From the NCBI RefSeq assembly GCF_001039355.2, contig NW_019776177.1:40926-97049 (forward strand): a stretch of 56,124 nucleotides of DNA, written 5' to 3'. A program made the translations under genes and the position numbers. This stretch comes from Lingula anatina. Lineage: Eukaryota > Brachiopoda > Lingulata > Lingulida > Lingulidae. Positions within the stretch are counted from its first letter, which is position 1. Each line of letters starts with the position of its first letter. Positions 35,589 through 47,361 of the stretch are shown one piece after another. Below the pieces are notes generated by a model. It was not told where the DNA came from and did no database searches. It was given only the letters and a program-made list of their open reading frames with translations.

Positions 35589-35766
35589 ATGCTTGTGCTT
35601 GTGGCGTTGCTTTGTTCTCTGGTGAGTGAAGCTCAGCTTAATATATTTATGGTGGTTTAGCCTTCGGGTACTATGTATTCGTGAAAATGCGTAGTAGTCA
35701 GATGGATACATAAGGTTTTTACAATGGGAAAGAGTGTAAATTTGCCACCAAAACAAGTACTGGTTG

Positions 35767-35816
<50 letters not shown>

Positions 35817-36423
35817 GAAAGCATATACACACACACATACCTTTAAACGCACACGCGGACACGTTTGACACAATTGATATAACATTGTTGTCATCAACTT
35901 TGTTTTTCCTACAGGTTCTGGTTAAGGCCACTCTTGGTCCCGGTCATGACGGCGAAATGGGACTTCAGCCTCCTTGTCCAATAGGAATGCCAGGAGCACC
36001 GATGCCCTGTGAAATGGTAAGACAATGTACATGTAGGGGAAGAGCGTCCATGGGGGGGGGGGGGTAGTGGAGAGTGTGGTATTTAAACGTATTTTCAACG
36101 ATATTTCTCTCGCAATGGAGTAGATAATTGGTATTAGAGACAATTTTTCTTCCGTGTCTTAAATAACCGGAAAAAAAAAGAAAGGAAAGTAGAAAGACAG
36201 GGGCCTACTGTTACATGTACTACAATGTGTCTTTACATTTGCGCCACTGTTATATGTACAACTACATTTATCCTAGGTACGGCAGTGTCCCAGTGGTTCC
36301 CATTGTGAGCCGAGGGAGATATACACCATTCCTCGCTGCAGGTGGCGACCCTGGTGTTCCTGTGGCCCGCCAGGTCCCCCGGCACCTCAGCCAGAATGCG
36401 TGCCAGACGAACCCACTGATTAG
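35589..36423 (+). CDS. Small secreted proline- and cysteine-rich peptide, 93 aa
   Basis: Three exons, 35589-35621, 35915-36016 and 36277-36423, all phase 0 with consensus borders, ending in TAG. The protein starts with a hydrophobic leader (MLVLVALLCSLVLVKA). Cleavage after residue 16 would leave a mature peptide of about 77 residues with eight cysteines and many prolines. The last exon encodes QCPSGSHC, PRCRWRPWCSC and a PPGPPAPQP stretch. The spacing does not match a family I know. Eight cysteines suggest a disulphide-stabilised extracellular peptide, for example an antimicrobial, matrix or signalling peptide; the role is unknown. The first exon encodes only the leader, as is common in secreted-peptide genes. 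Intron 1 contains a (CT)n tract. Confidence 0.62.
35768..35818. repeat. (CT)n microsatellite
   Basis: About 22 CT dinucleotides in intron 1 of the small secreted-peptide gene. Confidence 0.95.
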
Positions 36424-38192
36424 ACAGTGGCGACATCTATAGTGAAAACCCACAGCATAAACCCGCCTGCATAGTTCAGATGAGGGGAATAGTGCATTTT
36501 GAACTAAATTTGCTAATTTTGATTAAAAGTTGCTTTTTAGTGATTTCTGTTTACTGTCTGCGTGTTAAATAAGTAGTCAATATCACTCGCCGTTTCAACT
36601 TGCCAGTATACTCACTGACCGCACATCGCGTACACCAGAAAGAGAACTCTATCGATATGTATCGGCACAGCGCCCTGGGATATCACCTGGCGTGCGCGAA
36701 CATGAGTAGTTATTCACATCCTGGTAGATGATGATAAAAGTTAATGAACAACATAAATAGATCCACTGGCGGTTCCAAAATTTTGCATATTAAGGATATG
36801 GAGGCTTGGGGATAAAATATTTGAAAAATAGAATATAAATATGTATAGAATTTTACTCTAATATGACAGATTGATCAATTGATTGGTCGGTTGGTTGGTT
36901 GGGGGAAATTAATGAGGTACCTCTGAAGCTGGGAAACTTGTAATCAGTAATATGATGCAGGGGCGGATTGAGACCGTCTTCTGGGTCTTCCGGAGACGGT
37001 CAGATTTTAAAGTTTACATTGACGGGTATCTACTTTTTTCTGTTGGAAGACGGTCAAATATGGAGGATGGATCAACAAAAATAATTTGAAAGACTGTCAC
37101 TGGAAAATATCACTGGATCCGCCCCTGACGATGTTAATTGTTATTCTAAATATGCCACGGTATTTTGCCGCCCCTCTGTTTATCCGCCATTGAGATCATC
37201 ACATGAGGCAAATGTGTGAGATCATGATGTGTCAGTTCAGTTAACCACAGCGCCACAGTGGTTAAGGTACCATAAAACTTGTCTTCCCGACTGTCTGCTT
37301 TATGTATATCGTTTGTAGAGACATTCGTCAATCAACAATCTCAGTTTCCTGGCATAATATACCTTGGAGTTAGGGAGGGCCTTTTGTTTAGGCCCCAATG
37401 AACGTCGCTTCAGCTAACAGTAGACAAACGCCTGAAACACGCTCTGAAGTTCAGGGTATAATAATAATAATAATTAGTCTTGAGACCTTCAGTTTATTTG
37501 AAATTACATCATAAAATCGATTTTTGTTTTTGCACATTGCTAAAATTGTGAGGTACTCTGCGTGAAATTTGTCCCATTTCCGAGATAATAACAATGATAT
37601 TATTTGTTCTCATCACCGAATTAAAAGCAAGTCGAATATAATATGAAAGGTTATATCATTGAGGGTTAGATAACATAACTGCAGTCTGAATAAATAACAT
37701 CATTGTGTGTATAAGCGGTTTCTAATATTTGGCACGTGCTTTTTTATTCCGTGGTGTAATTTGAATGCATTTTTGTTTTACACCCTTTGCGCCTGCGCAA
37801 TACCGTCGAATTACAGAACACTGCGTACATGTATACTGAACACAGCGCTGCTTCTGTTGTTTACTCTTTGATATATGTACATGTATTTATGTGTCCTAGG
37901 ATCATGCTCCTAATACCTACTGTGTACAGCACAAACAAAAAAGAAAGTACGAGAGAGAGAATGAGAGAGAGAGAGAGAGAGAGACAGAGAGAGGTTGCCA
38001 GGAACTAAAAGAGTAACTGCTGCTAAAACGCTGTTCTTTACGGCATCTAATTTGTGCGCTGAATGATTCAAATGCCATTTCACTATCAGTCCCTTTGGAC
38101 CTGCTCTACACCCGTGGAAAATCAGGTCAGCCCTACTGGAAGCTACCACCAGTAAATGTTTTACAAGTTTCATACGTCTTTTAAAGTGCAAG
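36424..38192. other. Intergenic region with a MITE and a (GA)n tract
   Basis: Contains the hAT-like element at 36958-37127, a short AAT run at 37463-37474 and a (GA)n tract at about 37951-37996. No supported gene exon. Confidence 0.5.
36958..37127. mobile_element. hAT-like MITE, copy 2
   Basis: Runs from CAGGGGCGGATTGAG to GGATCCGCCCCTG, 170 bp. The terminal inverted repeats share CAGGGGCGGAT. This is the best-preserved copy. The flanks ATATGATG and ACGATGTT do not form a clean 8-bp duplication. Confidence 0.75.
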
Positions 38193-40923
38193 ATGGATGT
38201 GAATTGTGTATGGACTGTTGTCGGGGTGATCCTTCTAGCACAAGCTGGTAAGTGTAATTAGATTTATTAAGGAATATTTGTATAATCATAAACGTTTACC
38301 GGTTGAAAGTTTATACGTAAAACTAGTATTAAAAGTTATGGTTAAAAACGAAACCTTTGACTTCTCTTTACGCTCAAACAATTAGGTCTAACGTTTGTAA
38401 TCCCTGGCCCATTTGAAATAAATTTCAAATATATGTACTTTTCTCAACACGCAACAACCCTTTATACGACCCTAAATACGACTTCGCTGGTAGCCTAAAT
38501 ACTACCGATTAACATTTTATCTATAAGACATCTTTATTAAAAGCGTTTATGTCCTTGTCCCAGAAGGGCACCCGGTCCTACAGAGCCATTTTCGTGGATC
38601 TGTGCCATTCTGTGTTCGTATATTGTACTTTGAGAGTGTATTTTATATGGTTCATAACAGGATATTCCCAAATGATGACAAACACACTTGCATTTATATT
38701 AAACTTGAAGAAATACTACCAAACACGTTTCGTTCCCGGCCCAGGTAAGGCGACTTTTCCCTGGCTGTGATCCCACACTGTTTGCTTTGATCTCATTGCC
38801 AAGTGATGACGACCATTCTGTTTCTCATATTCATGTAACCTCTACTTCTTTTGCCTGACTAAATTAGTACAAACGATGGATAAAGCAGATATATGGCCAT
38901 CGACCTCCCGATCCCATCCTCCCGGTAACCTGTCTTAGCCCCAACTCTTCCTCTTCATCCCACAGGCACCAGCTGGTTCAGCGTGGAAAATTGGAGTCGC
39001 ATCCAAGTAGATTTAAACCGACTAAGTTCTAAAACATTTCCCCAGCTGAACACAAAACCTCATCATTTTAATTTAATCTGATGTGAAATCGTTTTCTTAT
39101 TTATCTATTATACACTGNGATCCCATCCTCCCGGTAACCTGTCTTAGCCCCAACTCTTCCTCTTCATCCCACAGGCACCAGCTGGTTCAGCGTGGAAAAT
39201 TGGAGTCGCATCCAAGTAGATTTAAACCGACTAAGTTCTAAAACATTTCCCCAGCTGAACACAAAACCTCATCATTTTAATTTAATCTGATGTGAAATCG
39301 TTTTCTTATTTATCTATTATACACTGGGGGAATGCGAGAGGTTCAACTCTGGATTACCAGCTTCGACTTCGGACGCGAGTACGGATGAAACGGTTATTCT
39401 TCAAAACCGGTGTGAACTCGACCTGAAACGCCAGTAATTACATTTTAAAAGAAGCTCAGCGAAACGCAACCTAGCTTTCTCTAATTCCACTTAAATAACT
39501 GCCAGGAGGTCTTCTTTAATTGTGCAGATTTATGAACTAGTCAAGCGTCCATGACAGGTGTTGTTTTAGTGCCAAGCCAGCAGGGGATAGGGTAAGCTAC
39601 ATGAAACTGCCTCCATCCAAAAGAAATTGAAATACTCCAGAAGATTCACGCATTTCTTAAGGAATTATAGGTTTTGGAAGCTACCTAACTGGATCTCAGT
39701 TGTTTGATTCCCAGGGACGCCTATATTGGGGGGGTGGGGGGTGGGGGGGGGGCGTGAAACTTCAGGAAACCTTTTTAGGAAAATAGCGTCCCAGACGACA
39801 GTTTGTGATTTATGGAAATAGGGTGATAGTTTCCTTTAATTGCCAAAAGCCGTTGAAGACTTCTCCAACAACGACAGCAGGTTTTTCTCTTATCATGTTA
39901 TTAATTCATCTTGATAATGAAAGGAATACATGTAACTAAAAAGAGACCTGTGATGGCTGAATTGATAATGGTCTTTTGGGGGATCGTATGTTGATTCGTT
40001 TCTCCCAGTGCATCAGAGGCCCATAGGTAAATAAGTGATCCTGCTGTTAAATTGGTCTCCGTGGAATGTTATCAGACGTGTACAGCGCGCGGTTCACTGC
40101 CCATTTTCTGGAAAAAAATTAAGGTGTAATCAAGCGATTAGAATTCGGTGTTGTTTTTCTGGCAAGCTCCGGGGAAATAGACGCTTTTCATTAACAAATG
40201 TATTTTGTGCTGGTACACAAGCTTAAGATACTGAATTCCGAAATGAGAAATTTCAAAGAGAGTGATGTAAACAAAATTTTGTTAATTTGGGTTCTGTTAG
40301 TCATAAAGAACACAGTTGAAATCTTTCTTTTCTTTTCTTGTTTTGTTGTTGTATAAAACTGTAGTAAAAGCTATGTATGATATATCATACACGCAGCATG
40401 GCTAAATATAAGAACTCTTGCAGCACCATATTTATGTAGTAGTTTCAACCATAGAAAACTTTTCTTTGAGTGAAGTCACCGTAGGACAATGCATTCAGTA
40501 AGTTCACAAATACAGGTACATGTTTGAGATTTAAAAGTTAAAGATGCATACAAAGTCAATTTTTTGTCACAAAAACCACCCAAATGCCAGCATATAGTTT
40601 CAAGTAGTATAACTAAGAGAATTACCAAAGGCATTGTTTAATTTTACCCGAAAATGATGTTTGAACAGATTTTTCTGCTGGCATTCTAAGCTGTATGTCA
40701 ATGGGGCAGGAAAGTAGGTCACGGAAGTAGGTTAAATTTACAACCATAAATTTAAAGAAAGGAGCAGTCTAGAGGTCTTTTATGCCTGATCGAGTGATCT
40801 ATTCAGTGTATCCCTTGGCATGTCAAATTTATTTGAGTCATGTAAGAATCTAGTAGAAGTGTTACTGGGAATCCACGCTCCACCGATGCTCGGTTCGTAT
40901 GTACCTTTAAGGCAACGACGACG

Positions 40924-40970
<47 letters not shown>

Positions 40971-43900
40971 GTCTCACCCATCGTCTCCCGTCACCCAATC
41001 TAAGTAGGAATAAATAAGAATAAGTAGGAGTTAATAACAAGTGCGTAGGCAGGGAGAATTACATGGATTGGGACACAGAAAGTTAATTGCATCTGACCTG
41101 GTGGTAAATAGTCCCCCCCCCCCCCATCAATTTAATCCCTACATATGTTTAAAAAAACAACAGCAAAAACAATTGCCCTTATGGTTGGGTTTTGGTCCGC
41201 TTCGGGGCATGAATAAAGTAGGTAAGGCATAAACAATCACGTTTGAAGCATGACTTGATAGACTGCATTCAGATTCAGACATCGTACCAGCTAGGTCGGT
41301 CCAATTCTGCGGGGAATCTTGCTAAAGTGTAATCAGTTGGATCAGCTTAATTGTCTGACAGGGCTCCTCGAGCTGCTAGGGGGCAATTAACTTCCGCGTG
41401 CGCTTGACTTAATAATCCCCTAGCTGCATTAAGAGAGAATCCCCCGCAGAGTTGGGTCGACACAGCTGGTGCACTGTTTAAATCTGAATGCGCCCTTATA
41501 TTCAGAGAGGTAGAATGATAGTTGCAGATATGTCAGTTCAGACATGAACAACTTCAGACTGGAAATCGGCCCAACTGGCATCATTAGACGACCAGCTTGT
41601 AGGGCCTATAGAGGTGCAATTCTGCCTCAAATCCTTCATTAATGAGCTTACAGTCATAATCCGAATTCCGGTCCAAGGTAGGGCTTGTCGAAACAGTACT
41701 CAGAAAAAATAAGAACGAAGCTAGTGATAGTCTGTGATATTTGTTAAATACGAAACTGACAAAAATAAATACATTTCCTGTCGCACTTAAAATAGATTAA
41801 TTGAGAGGCTGTTACGAGCAAGGCACAGAGGTGGAAGGGATCCGGCCTTCCAGACAATGAGGACCGTATAATGTAACTGTTTTTCATTTTTCAAATGGCT
41901 TGTAAAATCTCATATATTTCGTCACTCATTTACCGGTTCGAAAAAAAATTCATTTTTTCAAAGTCAGTCTTTCTACATGTACCATTGCTTTTCAATTTTA
42001 TATTTCGGAGCTTGCTTTAAAACACTAGAAAGAATTTTGTATTTTGTCATGTTTTACGATTATTTACTAGTATAATGTTACTAAGATCATATCTATCACA
42101 GCTATCATGTCGGGCTTCGTAAGTCATGTTCTCTTCGGTTTCAACTATTAACAACGGTTAAGTTAATGGAGCGCCTTTAACTTCACTGCGCGGACTCCTG
42201 GGCGATAGGCCAAGGGCGCGTGGGTAAGGAGAATGAGGAATGGGCCGGGGTTCGAACGAAACGCCCTTTTTGTCCAAAAAGCTCTTCGCAGTCCGCCGAT
42301 CAAGATTTTCATTTAGGATCTATACTCTTTCTCAATTTGGGTCTACCAAGGAGCGTATCCAGTTATATTTTTTGACAGTCTTCCAAATTAGCTTTGTTGA
42401 TCCAGCGTCCATATTTTACCGTCCTCCGACAGAAAAAAAAATAGATGTCCGACAATATAAACTTGAAAATTTTTTATTGTCTTCTGGAAGACTCAGAAGA
42501 CGGTCTCCGGCTTTGAAGTAAAGGGGAAGTCATACTTTACCAGAAAATGACCCCTAGTGAAGTTGTTGGCTACAAGCCTGTTTAAGGTAGGTGGTTTGAT
42601 AAATAAATGAGAGGGGGGCAGTGCTACAGAAGGATGTTATGAAGGGAGGGGAAGGCGGCCAAGCCAATGCTCTGCGGAGTTAAACTTAGAACGTCGGAAG
42701 CGACGGCAGGACGACCGATTAAGTCTTGTATTACGTGACTCATATATCATTTGGCGCTCACCGCTCGTCTGACCCGAGAATGATTTGTGTGTAATGATTC
42801 ATAACCACAGTTGATGTACTTAAAGCACGCGTGCTTCTACTTGATATATAAAGTTTGTAACCGCTAAGTATTACAGTTTTGGCAAGGGTGCGGAAGCGTG
42901 CTTATATATTTATTTATTTATCATTCGCTTGAGACCTGCTCCCCCGTGCTTAAAAGACTAGACTTGGGGCAGCATATTTTACAAGCAAGTTTGCTATTGT
43001 TTAAAGGGGTCATAGACGAGATTTTGGCATCTTTTCTCATTAGTCGGATTCTTCCCACACATTCGCTAGTCAAGCGAGTTTAGTGCTTTGAAAATCACTC
43101 TTTTGATTACACAGACTATGCTTTAGATCTTTTGATTTAAAACAATTACCGCAATAATGGGAAATTGCTGAAATTTCTAGTAAATCTCCTTATATAATTA
43201 GTCATATAGAAAGAAAGAAAAAGGTGAGAATAATGTATTGTTACTAAAAACAAAATGAAGCAGAGATTTAGAAAAATAAAGAGAGAGATTTCAGATATCT
43301 AGCTTACCACTTTCATAACTATACAGGATAAAACAAGGTTATTTGAAAGCATGCTTCAACTTAATGATGCAGACAGAGTTTAATTGCTTTCTGATTGTAG
43401 AACTGAACGGGATTTGGCCTATGAACCTCGGTGCAGCTACAATCACACCTCTAACGCGAGGTGCATTGCTTTCCTGGGTCTGTTGCAAGCTTCTCTAACT
43501 GGAGATAAGACTGGCTTCCCATACCTAGATCGATCTAACAAGACCGATCCATCTCCGAGAGGTTTCTCGCTAAATTGCTTGGGTGTCTGGCACGCCTACT
43601 GAAGCTGATAAACTATATAATTAATTACCCCTCCCCCCCCCCCCAGCAGCTTCAGTAAGCGTGACAGACGTCTAAGCCATTTTAGTTGCTTGCAATATAG
43701 CGAGAATCCCCTCGCAGATAGATCGATCCACAGTTAGCGCGATAGAATCTAGGAATGGATTCTGAAGCTCCGGTTTTGGTTCAACCACAAAATAAACAGA
43801 TGTGTAGGATAAAAACAATGATTCGTGGCTTAATTCCGCAGTAGCCGTAGTAACCTAGCTCTGGTGCGATCAAGAGTTTGGCTGCTATTAGAGGTGTGTT

Positions 43901-46276
43901 GGCGTTACATTTATCAAATGCTGTTTTTATGGTAATGGCATTCTAAGGTCAGATTCCTCAGGTAAGGTGACGTGTGCTGCCACCTTCCTGACAGCTGCTC
44001 TCTTCGTTTCATGCCGTGTTTACACGTACAGTCCTGTTTGGAGTGATTCTATTTTGCTCTTAGTTCGCCTTCGTTAAACGCACTTTGATGAGATTTAGAT
44101 GTTTCCGACGTAATACAGGTGCGCTCTGCCGTTAACGATTGTGTTCACACGTTCTTACACGAAACAGTGATATCCCAATCTTCGTTCGTTCTCGTTTAAA
44201 GGTAGTAACGCACTACAAGTGCATTGCAATCGGTGTAACTATGTCTTATCTATAATTCCTGGATCTTGGTACAGCACAGCAGGAGTGGTCTGAATGGCCC
44301 CATTCAGAATAGGGGACTAACTAGTCTGAGGGTCAAATATGGCCGTCCCACTTGAATACTTCCTCACGGGATATCTATGCAGTATTTATTAGCGAATTAG
44401 ACTGCAAGCTTTGTAGTGGGTCGCCATATTTGACACTCGGACTAGTTAGTCCCCTATTCTGAATGGTCCCAGATGGTATTTCGTTGACTTTAACGACTTC
44501 TCGTAATAATATCAGCTCTCTCGTTCTCCTTTTTACACATAGGTTGAGCGAACAGCAATTGTTTGCTTAATTTTTATATAAACCGACACACTGGGAAGTT
44601 ATCTGTTCAACTGATTTCCAGGAATAAGACCATGATAATGGTATGTTCTGTATTTGCATCGGTGCGTCTGATTCATATAGAAGACGTGTTAACAGATTAG
44701 TTCAGTCTGCCCTACCCAGTTCAATAGAAGAGTATGATAGCCACATAATTTATCTTTACTAACCAGAGCCAGTAAATGTGGTGTTCTCTTATTCCTTTGT
44801 CAATTCCCAAACGCTGTGCTGCAGCGACTAACTTCAGGAAGCATAGCGGTAACATTAGCTGCCTGTTGTCAGTTTACTTTAAGTTGTTGAACTAAGTAGA
44901 CGACTTACAGACTTCAGTTGGACCGAAAGATTTTTTACCAGATTAGCCCGCAATACAAAGCCTTTTAGCTTTTGCCCCTGATGTTTCTTCCTGGTCGAGC
45001 TATTGAATTACTTTGAGATTTAAAAATAAATATAATAGACTTATTTACAGATAGAGAAACAGCCAGACAAATACAATTGCATATTTATTTTTATTTCGTC
45101 TCTGTCCATTGTAGGTGAATCAATAAAATGCGCGTCCTGTATCTTCTTGAAGGTACGCTACGAGGGATTCCCAGAAATTGACGGCGTGGATCTTAGCAGC
45201 ATGCTTCCAGTGATAGGTATACGCTTTTCTTCCAACACAGGCGCTGTTACATCTAACACTTTCCACTCAGAGATACACTATTCCGTCACACCTAACACAT
45301 TTGCCTTACACATCAACCACGCTGCAAATTCCACATACAGTATGTAACAATCACTGTCACCCCGTCCTCATGATTTTTCATAGCTACACATTACTTTGTG
45401 AGGATTAAAGCATTGTGCTCATTTTTCATCGATGTTAATTTTCGATTAAAATGCCATCGCAGTATTTGAATACAGACAATTTTCAACTACTGGAGCTTTC
45501 TGCGAACATCTACATTTTGATCCCTTTCACTTTTATATATTTAATTTTGTACCCACTGTACGATTGAAATACTGTAATACTATATTGTTTTATTAATCAA
45601 TTTATATTTATTAATCAAAACTTTTAGGAGGAAACGACACATCATGTTACCAAGGCACGGCAACACACGTCAGAGAATGTGAACCGGATCACTGCGGCGC
45701 CGTGGACTTCCAGCTGAGAGCGGATACAACATTCCCGGGGATGGTGAGGAAATTATAATAATGAATTTACATATACTTATATATATTGATATATCATGAT
45801 GATATATAAAAATGTTTATCCGTGACAAAAATTAACGGTTATCATTAAAGCTGCTCTTTCAAGGCGAGACTTTAGGATAAACGCAGAAGAAAAAGACTAT
45901 AAAAGGAAACGTAATTTGCTAGTCCTGAGTCCGGCACTGAGATATGTGTTGGTGTTACATTTATCAAATGCTGTTTTTATGGATATGGCATTCTAAGGTC
46001 AGATTCCTCAGGTAAGGTGACGTCTGCTGCCACCTTCCTGACAGATGTTTTCTGAGATTCATGCCGTGTTTACACAGTCCTATTTGGAGAGATTCTATGC
46101 CGCTTCTAGTTCGCCTTCGTTAAACGCAATCTGCTGAGATTTTGATGTTGCCGCTGTAATGCAAGTGCGCTCTGACGTTAACGAATGTTGTGTTCACACG
46201 TTCTTACACGAATTTTACCAGTCTTTGGGCACAACTATAAGTCCCAGTTTATGACAAAATGCACCATACCCAACTA

Positions 46277-46328
<52 letters not shown>

Positions 46329-47361
46329 GAGGAAGAAGATAGGAATGATAAAAAGTTGACAATGATGAAAATGATGATGACAAGAACATGAAAATCCTAA
46401 ATGAATATATTATGATATTATATATCACATGTTCATTGCGTTAGTAGAGACAGTACATTGCGTTAGATAAAACGTAATATGTAAGCTGTGATACGTGCCT
46501 GTGTGAAACTGCGGTGTCACAGCTCACAGTAGAGACAATATATACTGCATTTTAAGAAATACGAGATGACAGCAAATACATGTAGTCTACAGCGGTGAGC
46601 ATATAAGTTGAAGCCGTGTCGTTTAGCATAAAGAGTAAGGTAATCTGTTTGTTGTAAAAGCGTGTATTACAACACAATCGTGAAACCACGTGACCTGTTA
46701 TGCAGATATGGAGATTTTTTTTCATTGCGTTACAGGCCACGTGATTTTATTATTGTGAGGTCATGTCTGGACAGGTCTATATTTATTTGTTTTCCAGAAT
46801 GACACAATAACATGATGTCCTATCCGGAAAGGTCTATATTTATTTGTTTTCCAGAATGACACAATAACAGCCATCATGACATATGTACAACGGGGCTGTG
46901 ACAACGGTGTTACTGGCTGTGAATCACAGTTGACTCCAGACACGGCCATTTACCAAGGAGTAGGCCAATCACCTACCATTAGTGAACTATTCTTCAGCAA
47001 TGTCCAGATGTTCGGTTCGGTGAGGTTACAGCCCGATGTTATGGGGAAGAAATGCGCATGCGCTAGTCACGAATTCTGTAACAATGTTCCGGCTACGGTG
47101 CCTCTCGACGCCTCTCAAGATGCAACTAGTCCACCCGTTGAGTCAAGTAGTTCACAAGATGACGTCATGATTGTTCAGGGTGACGTCAGCATTGCTGTTG
47201 ATGACTTCAGCACCCCTGAGCCGGTTTACACTATGACTCCGTCTATGAGTTCGACAGATACGACGAGTGATGGCAAAAGCGCACAAGGCTCTTTGCGGTA
47301 TTCAGCATTGACGACTGCTATAATGTTCTTCTTCAAGTTGTACTTCTATTATTCGTTATAA
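38193..47361 (+). CDS. Ly6/uPAR-domain protein with GPI-anchor-type tail
   Basis: Exons 38193-38247 (signal peptide), 45115-45216, 45628-45743 and 46855-47361 join in phase to 259 codons plus TAA. After a leader ending LLAQAG, the domain opens with C24-x2-C27 and closes with CACASHEFCNN (C158, C160, C166 and two Asn). It has ten cysteines in all, matching the three-finger LU fold. A Ser/Thr-rich stalk follows (about 170-237), then a hydrophobic C-terminus (about 240-259) without cytoplasmic residues, which suggests a GPI signal. The protein is expected on the outer cell surface. The first intron is 6.9 kb and full of short elements. The last intron carries a duplicated 3' splice site (46773-46869). 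Members act as receptor modulators or immune surface proteins; the specific role here is unknown. Confidence 0.82.
38910..39326. repeat. Perfect 208-bp direct duplication split by an N
   Basis: 38910-39117 and 39119-39326 appear identical, and the only base between them is the N at 39118. This looks like two overlapping contig ends placed side by side rather than a biological repeat. Confidence 0.85.
39729..39752. repeat. G-rich run
   Basis: Nearly pure G with two T interruptions, in the long first intron of the Ly6 gene. It is guanine-quadruplex-capable. Confidence 0.7.
40925..40971. repeat. Poly-C run followed by (CA)n
   Basis: About 32 C then CACACACACACAC inside the Ly6 gene intron. Open frames across it are artefacts of the repeat. 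Confidence 0.9.
41261..41495. repeat. Fold-back element, copy B
   Basis: The left arm has GCATTCAGATTCAG and later CAATTCTGCGGGGAATCT. The right arm, reverse-complemented, gives GGGCGCATTCAGATTT and CAACTCTGCGGGGGATTCT. The centre is GGGGGCAATTAACTTCCGCG. It resembles copy A at 4601-4820. Confidence 0.72.
42347..42512. mobile_element. hAT-like MITE, copy 3 (inverted, truncated)
   Basis: Opposite orientation to the copies at 13012 and 36958. It begins CAAGGAGCGTATCCAG and keeps the interior TTTGTTGATCC and CAGAAGACGGTCTC blocks, but the second terminal repeat is lost. Confidence 0.65.
43515..43759. repeat. Fold-back element, copy C (inverted)
   Basis: Arms CCATACCTAGATCGATC and (reverse-complemented) CCATTCCTAGATTC, with GATCGATCTA in both. 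The centre read on the minus strand is GGGGTAATTAATTATATAG. It is the opposite orientation to copies A and B. It also carries a C run (43627-43640). Confidence 0.6.
43894..44163. repeat. 270-bp dispersed repeat, copy 1
   Basis: Shares nearly all of its sequence with 45944-46212, from GTTACATTTATCAAATGCTG to GTGTTCACACGTTCTTACAC. Both copies are in the same orientation in introns of the Ly6 gene. Confidence 0.88.
44296..44470. mobile_element. MITE with ~45-bp terminal inverted repeats
   Basis: The left arm CCATTCAGAATAGGGGACTA continues to GTCAAATATGGC. The right arm is its reverse complement (CCCCTATTCTGAATGG end) with a few mismatches. The unique centre is about 80 bp and has no coding capacity. 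Confidence 0.82.
45944..46212. repeat. 270-bp dispersed repeat, copy 2
   Basis: Second copy of 43894-44163, in the last intron of the Ly6 gene, followed closely by a long (AAT)n tract. Confidence 0.88.
46277..46329. repeat. (AAT)n microsatellite
   Basis: About 17 ATA triplets in the last intron of the Ly6 gene. Confidence 0.95.
46773..46869. repeat. 57-bp-period duplication of a 3' splice site
   Basis: A 40-base segment (AGGTCTATATTTATTTG... to GACACAATAACA) is present at 46773-46812 and again at 46830-46869. It spans the pyrimidine tract, the acceptor CAG and the first exon codons. The upstream acceptor (exon from 46798) reads Asn-Asp-Thr-Ile-Thr then TGA. The downstream one (46855) gives the full protein. 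Confidence 0.85.

Noticed and set aside
42240-42266. GGTTCGAA, resembling a tRNA B box
   Set aside because: The flanking bases do not form a T stem or a seven-base acceptor stem, and no cloverleaf can be drawn upstream.
42240-42521. 93-codon plus-strand frame
   Set aside because: It is mostly the inverted hAT-like MITE copy.
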